Position numbers and translations under genes: made by a program. A stretch of 64,000 nucleotides of DNA from NCBI GenBank assembly GCA_017577615.1, contig PKRE01000004.1, positions 248,001 through 312,000 on the forward strand. The letters run 5' to 3'. The notes below the pieces were generated by a model. The model saw only the letters and a program-made list of their open reading frames with translations, had not been told where the DNA came from and searched no databases. This DNA is from Gammaproteobacteria bacterium (lineage in GTDB: Bacteria > Pseudomonadota > Gammaproteobacteria > Steroidobacterales > Steroidobacteraceae). Positions 52,347 through 61,256 of the stretch are shown in pieces; within the stretch, counting starts at the first letter, position 1; each line of letters opens with the position of its first letter.

Positions 52347-53492
52347 ATGAGCTCAGCCCCAGCCAAGACCAACCTCCTCGGTCTCACTCAGGCCGAGCTG
52401 CAGGCGTTCGTCGAGCGCATGGGCGAGAAGCCGTTTCGTGCGCGACAGCTGATGAAATGGCTGTACCACCGCAACGTGAGCGACTTCGACGAGATGACCG
52501 ATCTTGCGAAGTCGTTTCGCGCCAAGCTGAAGGAAGTGGCGGAAGTGCGGGTGCCGCGGATCCTGCGCACCCAAGTGTCCGCCGACGGCACCCGCAAGTG
52601 GTTGCTTGCCGTCGAGTCGCCCGAACCCCAGCCCCCAGCCCCCAGCCCCCAGCCCAGCTTCCAAGCGATCGAGATGGTCTTCATCCCGGAGCCCGATCGC
52701 GGCACGTTGTGCATCTCGAGTCAGGTCGGATGCGCGATGGATTGCACCTTCTGCGCGACCGCGCAGCAGGGTTTCAACCGCAATCTCACCACCGCCGAGA
52801 TCGTCGGGCAGGTGTGGCTCGCGAATCGCGAGCTCGGCTTCAAGCCCGGTGCGCGCGTGATCACGAACATCGTGTTCATGGGCATGGGCGAGCCGCTCGC
52901 CAACTATCGTAACGTCGTGCCGGCCGCCGAGATCTTCATGGACGATCTGGGGTTCGACATCTCGCGGCGGCGGGTCACAGTGAGCACCTCGGGGCTCGTG
53001 CCGCAGATGCGCCGCCTGGCGGCAGAGACCAATTGCGCGCTCGCCGTGTCCCTGCATGCGCCGAACGACGCGCTACGCGATGAGCTGGTGCCGATCAATC
53101 GCAAGCATCCGATTGCCGAGCTGCTCGATGCCTGCTGGCACTACGTCGAGAAGCAGAATGCACGCAGCATCACGTTCGAATATGTGATGCTGGATGGCAT
53201 CAACGATCAACCCGAGCACGCCTATGAGCTAGTGCGGCTGCTCAAGGGCAAGCCGGCGAAGCTCAATCTGATCCCATTCAACCCGTTCCCGCAGACGCGC
53301 TATCGTCGCTCGACGCCGGCGGCGATCGAGCGCTTCCGCGACATCTTGAACAGCCACGGCGTGATCGCGACCACGCGTCGCACGCGCGGGGACGACATCG
53401 ATGCGGCTTGCGGACAGCTCGTCGGACGGGTCACGAATCGGACCACCGTCCGGCTCGGATCCAAACTCATCGGAGTGGCGGTGCAATCGTGA
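52347..53492 (+). CDS. rlmN: Dual-specificity 23S rRNA/tRNA adenine-C2 methyltransferase, with heptad-encoded insertion
   Basis: Radical-SAM enzyme, 381 residues, methylating A2503 of 23S rRNA and A37 of some tRNAs. The cluster motif is CAMDCTFC. The methyl-carrying cysteine is in DDIDAACGQL and its partner in TLCISSQVGC. Between the N-terminal domain and the barrel, residues 94-104 (PQPPAPSPQPS) are encoded by four perfect CCCCAGC heptads plus a partial one. They sit in a loop where the family has a short polar link. The stop overlaps the pilF start (GTGA). Confidence 0.96.
   Translation: MSSAPAKTNLLGLTQAELQAFVERMGEKPFRARQLMKWLYHRNVSDFDEMTDLAKSFRAKLKEVAEVRVPRILRTQVSADGTRKWLLAVESPEPQPPAPSPQPSFQAIEMVFIPEPDRGTLCISSQVGCAMDCTFCATAQQGFNRNLTTAEIVGQVWLANRELGFKPGARVITNIVFMGMGEPLANYRNVVPAAEIFMDDLGFDISRRRVTVSTSGLVPQMRRLAAETNCALAVSLHAPNDALRDELVPINRKHPIAELLDACWHYVEKQNARSITFEYVMLDGINDQPEHAYELVRLLKGKPAKLNLIPFNPFPQTRYRRSTPAAIERFRDILNSHGVIATTRRTRGDDIDAACGQLVGRVTNRTTVRLGSKLIGVAVQS
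52626..52658 (+). repeat. Four perfect CCCCAGC heptads inside rlmN
   Basis: Units at 52626-52632, 52633-52639, 52640-52646 and 52647-52653, then CCAGC. This is the cleanest tandem heptad run in the window, and the reading frame is preserved. Confidence 0.9.
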
Positions 53493-54253
53493 AACCAACA
53501 ATAATCATTTGCCTAGCGGCGCTCACGATCAGCCTGGCCGGATGCGCGAGCAGCTCGGGTCGCTCTTCCGGTGCGGACCTGGCGCGTGCCTCGGAGATCA
53601 ATCTCAACCTTGCCGTCGAGCAGCTGCGCAAGGGCAACCTGGCGCTGGCGAAGGAGAAGCTCGATCGGGCGCTCGAGCAGAATCCTCGCAATGCGGCGGC
53701 TCACTCCACGGCGGGCGTGCTCTACGAGCGCCTGGGAGAAACCAACAAGGCCGACTCGCACTATCAGCGCGCGATCGCGCTGGATCCGAAGAACTCCGAG
53801 TACAAGAACAACTACGCCGCGTACCTCTGTAAGAGAGGCGCTTACGAGCGCGGCGAGAAGCTTGCGCTTCAGGCCGCCAAGGATCTGCTGTACAGGACGC
53901 GTGAAGCGGCATTTTTCAACGCGGGCACTTGTGCGCGCAGCCGCGGCGATCTCACTCGCGCTGGCGCTCACTTTCGCGCGGCGCTCGAGGTCCGTCCGCG
54001 ATTCGCAGCCGCCTTGCTGGAGCTCGCCGAGATCGAATATGAGCAGCAAAACTACCTTTCGGCCCGCGGCTTTCTCGAGCGCTACATGGAAGTGGGTCGC
54101 GCGACGCCCGCGAGCTTGTGGCTGGGCGTGCAGATTGAGCGTGCGCTCGGCAACACCGCTGTCGAGCAGCATTATGCGAATCGCTTGAAGACCGAGTATC
54201 CGTACTCGAATCAAGCGCGCCAGCTCATCGAGTCCGAGCGGAACCCGGGATGA
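53489..54253 (+). CDS. pilF: Type IV pilus biogenesis/stability lipoprotein PilF (PilW)
   Basis: 254 residues from GTG 53489. The signal peptide ends in a lipobox, with the lipidated Cys at 19 (SLAGC). Six or so TPR repeats follow (for example AAAHSTAGVLYERLGETNKADSHY split over repeats). In Pseudomonas PilF is needed for PilQ secretin assembly. Four-base overlaps with rlmN before and rodZ after indicate translational coupling. No other pilus gene is nearby. Confidence 0.9.
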   Translation: MKPTIIICLAALTISLAGCASSSGRSSGADLARASEINLNLAVEQLRKGNLALAKEKLDRALEQNPRNAAAHSTAGVLYERLGETNKADSHYQRAIALDPKNSEYKNNYAAYLCKRGAYERGEKLALQAAKDLLYRTREAAFFNAGTCARSRGDLTRAGAHFRAALEVRPRFAAALLELAEIEYEQQNYLSARGFLERYMEVGRATPASLWLGVQIERALGNTAVEQHYANRLKTEYPYSNQARQLIESERNPG

Positions 54254-55158
54254 GTGAGGCAATGACTCTGACCCCCGCATCGCACGATACGGACGTGACG
54301 CCCGGTGAGCTCCTGAAACGTGCACGGGAGGAAGCCGCGCTGACGCTGCAGGAAGTGGCAGACGAGCTGCGCCTGGATCTGTGGATGCTGGAAGCGATCG
54401 AAGCGAATCGCTTTCAAGCGCTGGGCGCGCCGGTGTACGCCCGGGGGTATTTGCGCACATACGCGACGCACCTGGGCGTGCCGGTCGATGAGGTGCTGAG
54501 ACGTTACGAGGCGCTCGAAGACCTGCCTCAAGAGCCTGAGCCGATTCCAGCGGCGATGGCGACTACGCTGCGCGAGCGGCGCCGTTCGTTGCGGGGCCCG
54601 CTGCTCGCCATGCTCGCGCTCGTCGTCGTTGCGGGTCTCGTTTACCTAGCGCTCGACGTGTTCCTGTTCGCGTCAAAGACCGAGGACGCGAACGCGGGCA
54701 CGGCGGGCGGTGCTGTCGAGCACAACGCAAGTAACGAAACGCAGTTGCCACTCGTTCAGCCGGTCTCCGCGGTGGCGTCGGTGAACGATTCGCACGATGC
54801 GCACACGACCGAGGTCGATGCATTGCTGGCGCAGGCAACCGATGTGAACGTGCCTTCATCGGAGATGACAGGCGCATCGCCCATGACCTCTTCGGGGCCG
54901 GCCCCGGTCGAGGCTCGCCTTGAGTTCACCGGCGAGTCGTGGGTGGAGATCTACGATGCAACCGGCGCGAGGTTGTTGTTCGGCATGGGTACGCCGGCCC
55001 GCGCACGGACTGTGAGCGGCACACCGCCGTTACAGGTGATACTGGGCGCGGCCTCGGCTGTGCGCTTGCAGGTGAACGGACAACCGGTCGTCATACCGCG
55101 TCGCGAAGGGCGCGAGGCGACTCGATTCACGATCGAGGCAGATGGCACGCTGCGATGA
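54250..55158 (+). CDS. rodZ: RodZ-like cytoskeletal/HTH membrane protein
   Basis: 302 residues. N-terminal helix-turn-helix (about 17-75, LLKRAREEAALTLQEVADEL), a single transmembrane helix at about 114-136, a Ser/Thr-rich periplasmic linker and a C-terminal DUF4115 beta domain (about 225-300, FTGESWVEIYDATGARL). RodZ links MreB to the elongation machinery. ATG overlaps the pilF stop by 4 bases. Confidence 0.92.
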   Translation: MSEAMTLTPASHDTDVTPGELLKRAREEAALTLQEVADELRLDLWMLEAIEANRFQALGAPVYARGYLRTYATHLGVPVDEVLRRYEALEDLPQEPEPIPAAMATTLRERRRSLRGPLLAMLALVVVAGLVYLALDVFLFASKTEDANAGTAGGAVEHNASNETQLPLVQPVSAVASVNDSHDAHTTEVDALLAQATDVNVPSSEMTGASPMTSSGPAPVEARLEFTGESWVEIYDATGARLLFGMGTPARARTVSGTPPLQVILGAASAVRLQVNGQPVVIPRREGREATRFTIEADGTLR

Positions 55159-55256
55159 CGATGTGTGTCCGAGCCGGCGCTCTGTTCGTCCAACCGCGAT
55201 CGTCCCGCGTCCGTTGAGGACACGTCGGTCGCCCTTGAGCTAGATGGGATTCGTCC

Positions 55257-56549
55257 TTGGATAAGCCTTCGACGCAACGGATTCAGCCTCCCCGTGGGAT
55301 GAGCGACGTGCTGCCGAGCGAGATCGCGGCTTGGCAGCGGTTGGAGAGCACTGCCCGCGAGCTCTTCGCGGCGTACGGGTACCGTGAGATTCGTGTGCCG
55401 ATCGTCGAGCAAACCGCGTTGTTCAAGCGCTCGATCGGCGAGTTCACGGACATCGTGCAGAAGGAGATGTTCACGTTCGTGGATCCGGGCGGGGAGTCGT
55501 TGACGCTGCGCCCGGAAGCGACGGCCGGCATCGTCAGAGCGATGATCACGAACGGGCTTCTGCACAACCAGAAGCAACGCGTCTGGTGCGGCGGACCGAT
55601 GTTTCGCCACGAGAAGCCGCAGCGCGGGCGCTTCCGTCAGTTTCATCAGCTCGATGTCGAAGCATTCGGCTATGCCGGACCGGACATCGACGCAGAGCTG
55701 ATCATGATGAGCGCGCGGCTGTTCGCGAAGCTCGGCATCGAGCGGCTCGTGCTCAACTTGAACTCGCTCGGCACGCCCGAGTCGCGCCGCGTCTACCGCG
55801 AGCAGCTCGTCGCCTACTTCAGCGCTCACAAGGCGCAGCTCGATGCCGACAGCTTGCGGCGTCTCGAGACGAACCCGTTGCGGATTCTCGATAGCAAGAA
55901 TCCCGAGATGCAGGAGCTCATTGCGGCCGCGCCGGCGATCACCGAGTATCTCGATGCGCAATCGCGCGCACATTTCGAAGGTCTGTGCCGTCACCTGGAT
56001 GCGGTCGGTATCAAGTACGTCGTCAACCCGAGGTTGGTGCGTGGGCTCGACTACTACACGCACACCGTATTCGAGTGGGTGACCAACGAGCTCGGTGCAC
56101 AAGGTGCCGTCTGCTCGGGTGGACGCTACGATGGCCTGGTGGAGCAGCTCGGCGGCAAGAGCACGCCAGCTGTCGGCTGGGCGCTCGGCGAGGAGCGCAT
56201 CATCGAGCTGCTCAAGGTCCAGCAGGGCCCGACACCGCCAGAGAGCCCGGACGTGTACTTCGTCATCTCCGGCGCGCAGGCGGAAGCTGTGGGTCTCACG
56301 CTGGCGGAGAAGCTGCGCGACGAGCTGCCGCAGCTGCGTATGGAGACAAACTGCGGCGGCGGCAGCTTCAAGTCGCAGCTCAAACGCGCCGATCATAGCG
56401 GCGCCCGCTTTGCACTGGTGCTCGGCGACTCGGAGGCCGAACGACAGGTTGTCGGCTTGAAGTCGCTGCGCGTCGAGGCGCCTCAGATCGAGCTGCCCTG
56501 GAGCGAGGTGGCGGCCGAGCTGCGCTCGCGACTCGAGAGCACGGGCTGA
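55257..56549 (+). CDS. hisS: Histidyl-tRNA synthetase
   Basis: 430-residue class II synthetase. Motif 2 is MFRHEKPQRGRFRQFHQ, and the His-specific motifs are LVRGLDYYTHTVFEW and GGRYDGLVEQLGG. The start is probably TTG 55257, because the next ATG would delete the conserved QPPRGMSDVLP start region. A nearby ATG at 55243 is out of frame. Confidence 0.95.
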   Translation: MDKPSTQRIQPPRGMSDVLPSEIAAWQRLESTARELFAAYGYREIRVPIVEQTALFKRSIGEFTDIVQKEMFTFVDPGGESLTLRPEATAGIVRAMITNGLLHNQKQRVWCGGPMFRHEKPQRGRFRQFHQLDVEAFGYAGPDIDAELIMMSARLFAKLGIERLVLNLNSLGTPESRRVYREQLVAYFSAHKAQLDADSLRRLETNPLRILDSKNPEMQELIAAAPAITEYLDAQSRAHFEGLCRHLDAVGIKYVVNPRLVRGLDYYTHTVFEWVTNELGAQGAVCSGGRYDGLVEQLGGKSTPAVGWALGEERIIELLKVQQGPTPPESPDVYFVISGAQAEAVGLTLAEKLRDELPQLRMETNCGGGSFKSQLKRADHSGARFALVLGDSEAERQVVGLKSLRVEAPQIELPWSEVAAELRSRLESTG

Positions 56550-56594
56550 CGGGTCGAGGACTTCATCGCATTACTTCGTAGCTACGAGAGTCCC

Positions 56595-57260
56595 ATGGTC
56601 GACGATTATCTTTCCGATCGCGAACTGGAAGAATCGCTGCGCAACTGGTGGCGCGACAACTGGCGCTGGTTGCTGGGCGGCATCGTGCTCGGTCTCGCGA
56701 TCATCGCCGGGTGGCGTTATTGGCAGGTGTACACGACGAAACGCGCAGAGGAGGCCGCCGATCTGTTCGCTGAATACCGTGCTGCCGGCGACGATGCGAC
56801 CAAGACGCAAGCGGCGCTCGAGCGGCTCGCGCGCGAGTTCAAACGCTCTCCTTACACGATGCAGGCTCGTTTGCTGCAAGCCAAGCAGCATGTCGAGGCG
56901 GGACGCTTCGACGAGGCGGCGAGCGAGCTGCGCGCAGTCATCGAGGCCTCGAAGGACAAGGAGCTCGCGCAGATCGCGCGCATGCGGCTGGCGCGCGTGC
57001 TGATTCAGCAAGGCAAGCACGACGAAGCCTTGAGCCTGCTCGATCCCGGTAAGGCGGGCGCGTTCGCGGCGCAGGTACGCGAGGTTCGCGGCGATGCGCT
57101 GTTTGCCAAAGGGGACATGAGCGGCGCGCGGGCCGAGTACGCTGCGGCGCTGGCCGCGAATGCCGATGCCGTCACCGATCGGACGTTGCTCGAGATGAAG
57201 CTCCAGGACACGGGTGCGTCCTCCAGCGAGGCCACACCTGCGACGGAAGGTCAACCATGA
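56595..57260 (+). CDS. yfgM: YfgM-like ancillary SecYEG translocon subunit
   Basis: 221 residues with one N-terminal membrane helix (about 24-42, WWRDNWRWLLGGIVLGLAII) and a periplasmic TPR-like domain (Wza/YfgM type). It sits between hisS and bamB as in other gammaproteobacteria. It works with PpiD at the translocon. Its stop overlaps the bamB start by 4 bases. Confidence 0.92.
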   Translation: MVDDYLSDRELEESLRNWWRDNWRWLLGGIVLGLAIIAGWRYWQVYTTKRAEEAADLFAEYRAAGDDATKTQAALERLAREFKRSPYTMQARLLQAKQHVEAGRFDEAASELRAVIEASKDKELAQIARMRLARVLIQQGKHDEALSLLDPGKAGAFAAQVREVRGDALFAKGDMSGARAEYAAALAANADAVTDRTLLEMKLQDTGASSSEATPATEGQP

Positions 57261-58462
57261 TGCATGCTGGCCTCACGATGCTCACACGCCGCGCGCTCGT
57301 AGGCGCGTCGATCGCCGCGCTCGCGTTGCTGAGCGGCTGCGGCGAGACCGAGATCGAAAAGCCGGCCGAGCTCGTCGATATACAAGCGACGCTGAAAGTG
57401 GATCGGCTGTGGAGCGTGTCATTGGGCGGTGGCGCCGAGCATCTGCGTCTGGCATTGCGCCCGATCGTCGTCGACGACGTGCTGTACACGGCGTCACACA
57501 AAGGTGACGTCGTGGCACTGTCTGCGACGAACGGGCGCCGGCTCTGGTCGACGCGCACCAAGCTGCCGCTTTCTGCAGGACCGGAGGTGGGTGAAGGCGT
57601 CGTCGTGCTGGGATCGAGCGACGGCGACGTCATCGCGCTGTCGGCCGAGGATGGCAAAGAGCTGTGGCGGCAATCCATCGCCGCCGAGATTCTGGCGCAA
57701 CCCTTGATCGTTCGCGACCTCGTCGTGGTACGGACGGTGAACGGCCGCCTCGAAGCGTTGTCGCTCACCGACGGCACGTCACGCTGGTCGATCGAGGAGT
57801 CGGTGCCGCGTCTCACGTTGCGCGGCACGGCGCCGCCGGTGCTGGCGGGCGATCGCATCATTGCAGGCTTCGACAATGGCCGCGTGCTGGCCGTCGACGC
57901 GCGTTCCGGCGAGGTGCTGTGGGAGACCATCGTGAATGCGCCGAGCGGCAGAACGGAGCTGGAGCGGCTCGCCGACATCGATGCCCCGGCACGCGTATCT
58001 GGCAACGACGTCTTCGTCGTCGGCTTCCAGGGGCGCATGGCGATGCTGGCGCTTGAGTCCGGACAGATCTGGTGGGCGCGCGATGCTTCGAGCTATCGCG
58101 GCTTCGCGATGGATGAGCGCACTCTCTATCTCACCGGCGCCGATGGCGTGATCATGGCACTGCGTCGCACGGATGGCGCCGTGCTGTGGGAGCAGGACGC
58201 GCTGCTGCGTCGCAGTCTGACGGCCCCTGCCATTGACGGTGATGCGATTGTGGTCGGTGACTTGGAAGGCTACGTGCACTGGCTCGACAAAGCGACGGGC
58301 GAGTTCGTCGCCCGTCACAAGGCCGGTGGCGAGCGCATCACGAACGCACCGGTGAGCACGGAGGCAGGCGTGTTCGTGCAGACCGACGGCGGCAAGCTCG
58401 TCGCATTCAAGAGTCGTCCGCCGTCACCCGATCTCGCGCAGTCGAGCGGAGCGGAGAGGTAG
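57257..58462 (+). CDS. bamB: Outer membrane beta-barrel assembly lipoprotein BamB
   Basis: 401 residues. The lipobox LLSGC places the lipidated Cys at 28. The mature part is an eight-bladed propeller of PQQ-like repeats (for example DVVALSATNGRRLW, DVIALSAEDGKELW, RVLAVDARSGEVLW). It helps BamA insert outer-membrane proteins. ATG overlaps yfgM. Confidence 0.95.
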   Translation: MMHAGLTMLTRRALVGASIAALALLSGCGETEIEKPAELVDIQATLKVDRLWSVSLGGGAEHLRLALRPIVVDDVLYTASHKGDVVALSATNGRRLWSTRTKLPLSAGPEVGEGVVVLGSSDGDVIALSAEDGKELWRQSIAAEILAQPLIVRDLVVVRTVNGRLEALSLTDGTSRWSIEESVPRLTLRGTAPPVLAGDRIIAGFDNGRVLAVDARSGEVLWETIVNAPSGRTELERLADIDAPARVSGNDVFVVGFQGRMAMLALESGQIWWARDASSYRGFAMDERTLYLTGADGVIMALRRTDGAVLWEQDALLRRSLTAPAIDGDAIVVGDLEGYVHWLDKATGEFVARHKAGGERITNAPVSTEAGVFVQTDGGKLVAFKSRPPSPDLAQSSGAER

Positions 58463-58500
58463 GCCTCGCCTACCTTGTACTTGCGCGTCGAGTGCCAGCC

Positions 58501-59898
58501 ATGTTGCCCGTCATTGCGCTCGTCGGCAGACCGAACGTTGGCAAGTCCACGCTGTTCAACGTGCTCACGGGGACTCGCGACGCGCTCGTTGCGGACGAGC
58601 CGGGCCTCACGCGCGATCGCAAGTACGGCTACGGAAAGATCGGCCCCGTTCCGTACATCGTGGTGGATACCGGCGGGCTGGTCGCCGATGCCGAAGGCAT
58701 CGAGGAGTTGATGGCGCGTCAGACGCTGCGCGCCGTCGAGGAAGCCGATCGCGTGCTGTTCCTGGTCGATGTGCGCGAGGGCCTCACGCCGTCGGATCAT
58801 TTCGTCGCGCAGACACTGCGCAAGCACGGCAAGGACGTCGTCCTCGTCGCAAACAAGGCAGAAGGGCTCGATCGGGCCAGCGCGGCTGCCGATTTCTATC
58901 AGCTCGGTTTCGGCGAGCCGCAGCCGATCTCTTCCGCGCACGGCGATGGCATACGCGCGCTCATGGAGCACGCGCTCGCAGGGTTCGAAGTGCCCGAGGC
59001 GCCCACGGCCTTGGAGCGAGACGATGCGATTCGCGTGGCCGTGATCGGCCGGCCGAACGTCGGCAAGTCGACGCTCATCAATCGTCTCGTCGGCGAGGAG
59101 CGCCTGATCGCATACGATCAACCCGGCACGACGCGCGATACCGTGCTCGTGCCGTTCGAGCGCGACGGACGCAAGTACGTGCTGATCGACACTGCAGGCG
59201 TGCGACGCCGTGCGCGCGTGGAAGAGGCCATCGAGAAGTTCAGCGTCATCAAGGCGCTGCAAGCGATCGATTCAGCGCACGTCGTGATCGGCATGATCGA
59301 CGCTCACGACACGGTGGCGGAGCAGGACGCCAGCCTGTTTGGCATGGTGGCCGAGCGCGGTCGCGGGCTGATCATTGCGGTGAACAAGTGGGACGGCATC
59401 CCACCGGACAAGCGCGACCAGATCCGCGTCGGTCTCGACTTGCGTCTGCGGTTTCTAGACTTCGCGCCTCTCTTCTTCATCTCGGCGTTACATGGCACCG
59501 GCGTGGGTGAATTGATCAGCGCCGTCGGTCGCGTGTACGACGCAGCAATGCGCGAGCTGCCGACGCCGGTGCTGACCCGGGTGCTCGAGAACGCCGTGCA
59601 ACGCCACTCGCCGCCGCTCGTGCGCGGCCGGCGCATCAAGCTGCGTTACGCACATCAAGGCGGACGCAATCCGCCCATCATCGTCGTGCACGGCAATCAA
59701 GTCGAGCACGTGCCCGATGCGTATCGTCGCTATTTGAGCAATGTCTTCCGGGAGCATTTCCAGCTCGAGGGCACGCCCGTGCGCGTCGAGTTCCGATCGG
59801 ATGAGAATCCATTCAAGGACAGGCGCAACCGGCTCACTGCACGGCAGCGCCGCAAGCGGCGCAGAGTGATCGAACGAGCTCGGAGAGGACGACGGTGA
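58501..59898 (+). CDS. der: Double-GTPase ribosome biogenesis factor Der (EngA)
   Basis: 465 residues with two G domains (GRPNVGKST near 9 and again near 183) and a C-terminal KH-like domain ending in a basic tail (RQRRKRRRVIERARRGRR). It acts in 50S subunit maturation. ATG 58501 is used; GTG 58492 is in frame. The stop is followed 12 bases later by GGGAAC-type heptads. Confidence 0.96.
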   Translation: MLPVIALVGRPNVGKSTLFNVLTGTRDALVADEPGLTRDRKYGYGKIGPVPYIVVDTGGLVADAEGIEELMARQTLRAVEEADRVLFLVDVREGLTPSDHFVAQTLRKHGKDVVLVANKAEGLDRASAAADFYQLGFGEPQPISSAHGDGIRALMEHALAGFEVPEAPTALERDDAIRVAVIGRPNVGKSTLINRLVGEERLIAYDQPGTTRDTVLVPFERDGRKYVLIDTAGVRRRARVEEAIEKFSVIKALQAIDSAHVVIGMIDAHDTVAEQDASLFGMVAERGRGLIIAVNKWDGIPPDKRDQIRVGLDLRLRFLDFAPLFFISALHGTGVGELISAVGRVYDAAMRELPTPVLTRVLENAVQRHSPPLVRGRRIKLRYAHQGGRNPPIIVVHGNQVEHVPDAYRRYLSNVFREHFQLEGTPVRVEFRSDENPFKDRRNRLTARQRRKRRRVIERARRGRR

Positions 59899-59910
59899 GG
59901 AGAAAGCAGT

Positions 59911-60005
59911 AGGGAAGAGGGAACAGGGAACAGGAAGAGGAACGGCGCCTCGGCATCTAAGCGCCTACAGCCTACAGTCTACGGTCTACAGCCTACAGCA
60001 CAGCC
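59911..60005. repeat. Heptad-repeat element between der and metX
   Basis: G-rich heptads AGGGAAG AGGGAAC AGGGAAC AGGAAGA (59911-59938). C-rich heptads CCTACAG CCTACAG TCTACGG TCTACAG CCTACAG CACAGCC (59964-60005) end five bases before the metX ATG. The two arms belong to different heptad classes here. Confidence 0.85.
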
Positions 60006-60010
60006 AAACC

Positions 60011-61108
60011 ATGAGCTCTGCGCGCAAAATCCTGAAGCTCGATCGTCCGTTCGAGATGCGACGCGGCGGTACGCTGCACGGGGTCGAGGTTGCATACGAG
60101 ACCTGGGGCGAGCTCAGCGCGGCTCGCGACAACGCGATCCTGATCTTCACCGGCTTGTCGCCTTCGGCGCATGCCGCGTCCTCGATCGAGGATCCCTCGC
60201 CTGGATGGTGGGAGGACATGATCGGACCGGGACGGCCGATCGACACGCGCCGTTATTTCGTCATCTGCGTGAACTCGCTCGGCAGCCCCTTTGGCTCGAC
60301 TTCGCCGGCGTCGATCAACCCGGCAACGGGCGAGCCCTATCGTCTGACTTTTCCGGTGCTGACGGTCGAGGACATCGCGCGTGCAGGTCACGAGGTCGTG
60401 CGCGCTTTCGGCGTGACGCAGCTGGCATCGGTCGTCGGTCCTTCGTTGGGCGGCATGTCAGTGCTTGCCTATTGCGCGCTCTTCCCGAATGCGGCACGCA
60501 CGGTCGTGAGCATTTCCGCCTCGGCGCGTTCGTTGCCGTTCGCGATCGCGCTGCGTTCTCTGCAACGCGAGATCATTCGCCGCGATCCGTTGTGGAAGGA
60601 AGGTAATTACACCCCCGATGCCATTCCCGTGTGCGGCATGCGCCTTGCGCGCAAGCTCGGCGTGATCACTTATCGCTCTGCCAAAGAGTGGGCGCTGCGT
60701 TTCGGGCGCGAGCGGGCCAGCGTGGAGCGCAAGCCGGGAGATCCGTTCGGCATCGACTTCGAGATCGAGTCCTACCTCGAGCATCACGCATCGAAGTTCA
60801 CCGGTCAGTTCGATCCGAACTGTTATCTATATTTGTCGCGCGCCATGGACTTGTTCGATCTGGCCGATCACGGCGGTGGATCGGTTGCCGAAGCGTTGCG
60901 GCGCTTCACCGTTGAGCGTGCATTGGTGATCGGTGTCGAGACAGATCTCCTGTTCCCGATCGAGCAGCAAGAGGAGCTGGCGGAAGGCCTGCGCGCCGGC
61001 GGCCGCGATGTGACGTTTGCGCGCTTGCCATCCATTCAGGGACACGACTCGTTCCTCGTCGACATGGATCGCTTCCGGCCGGTCATTGCGGAGTTTTTTA
61101 GTGGGTAG
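60011..61108 (+). CDS. metX: MetX-family homoserine (or serine) O-acyltransferase
   Basis: 365-residue alpha/beta-hydrolase fold enzyme. The nucleophile Ser is in GPSLGGMS near 144, the Asp in VETDLLFP near 310 and the His in QGHDSFLVD near 345. It activates homoserine for methionine synthesis, or serine for cysteine synthesis. The segment GLSPSAHAASS in place of the usual GLTGDSHV type may point to the succinyl-transferring serine/homoserine variants of Xanthomonadales. Acyl donor and acceptor cannot be settled by eye. Confidence 0.88.
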   Translation: MSSARKILKLDRPFEMRRGGTLHGVEVAYETWGELSAARDNAILIFTGLSPSAHAASSIEDPSPGWWEDMIGPGRPIDTRRYFVICVNSLGSPFGSTSPASINPATGEPYRLTFPVLTVEDIARAGHEVVRAFGVTQLASVVGPSLGGMSVLAYCALFPNAARTVVSISASARSLPFAIALRSLQREIIRRDPLWKEGNYTPDAIPVCGMRLARKLGVITYRSAKEWALRFGRERASVERKPGDPFGIDFEIESYLEHHASKFTGQFDPNCYLYLSRAMDLFDLADHGGGSVAEALRRFTVERALVIGVETDLLFPIEQQEELAEGLRAGGRDVTFARLPSIQGHDSFLVDMDRFRPVIAEFFSG

Positions 61109-61173
61109 GGCGCGGGACACGCGTGCGAAGCGCGTAGTCATTCCCGTTTTCCGTGCCAGATTGCAATGCTTCG

Positions 61174-61190
61174 GCACGCGAAGCGCGTGC
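61174..61190. terminator. Hairpin GCACGCG-AAG-CGCGTGC downstream of metX
   Basis: Seven-bp perfect stem with a 3-base loop, 65 bases after metX and before bioA. No T-run. A related sequence (GTGCGAAGCGCGTAG) lies 50 bases upstream. Confidence 0.4.
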
Positions 61191-61221
61191 TAACGCGATC
61201 TGCTACCCTTACAGCCCCTCA

Positions 61222-61256
61222 CCTACAGCCTACAGCGTAGAGCCGACAGCCTATGG
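61222..61256. repeat. CCTACAG heptad array that contains the bioA start codon
   Basis: Five consecutive heptads: CCTACAG CCTACAG CGTAGAG CCGACAG CCTATGG. The ATG of bioA (61253) lies in the fifth unit. The G-rich partner arm is not evident here. Confidence 0.85.

Noticed and set aside
59911..60005. CRISPR array
   Set aside because: Units are 7 bp with no unique spacers, and no cas genes are present in the window.
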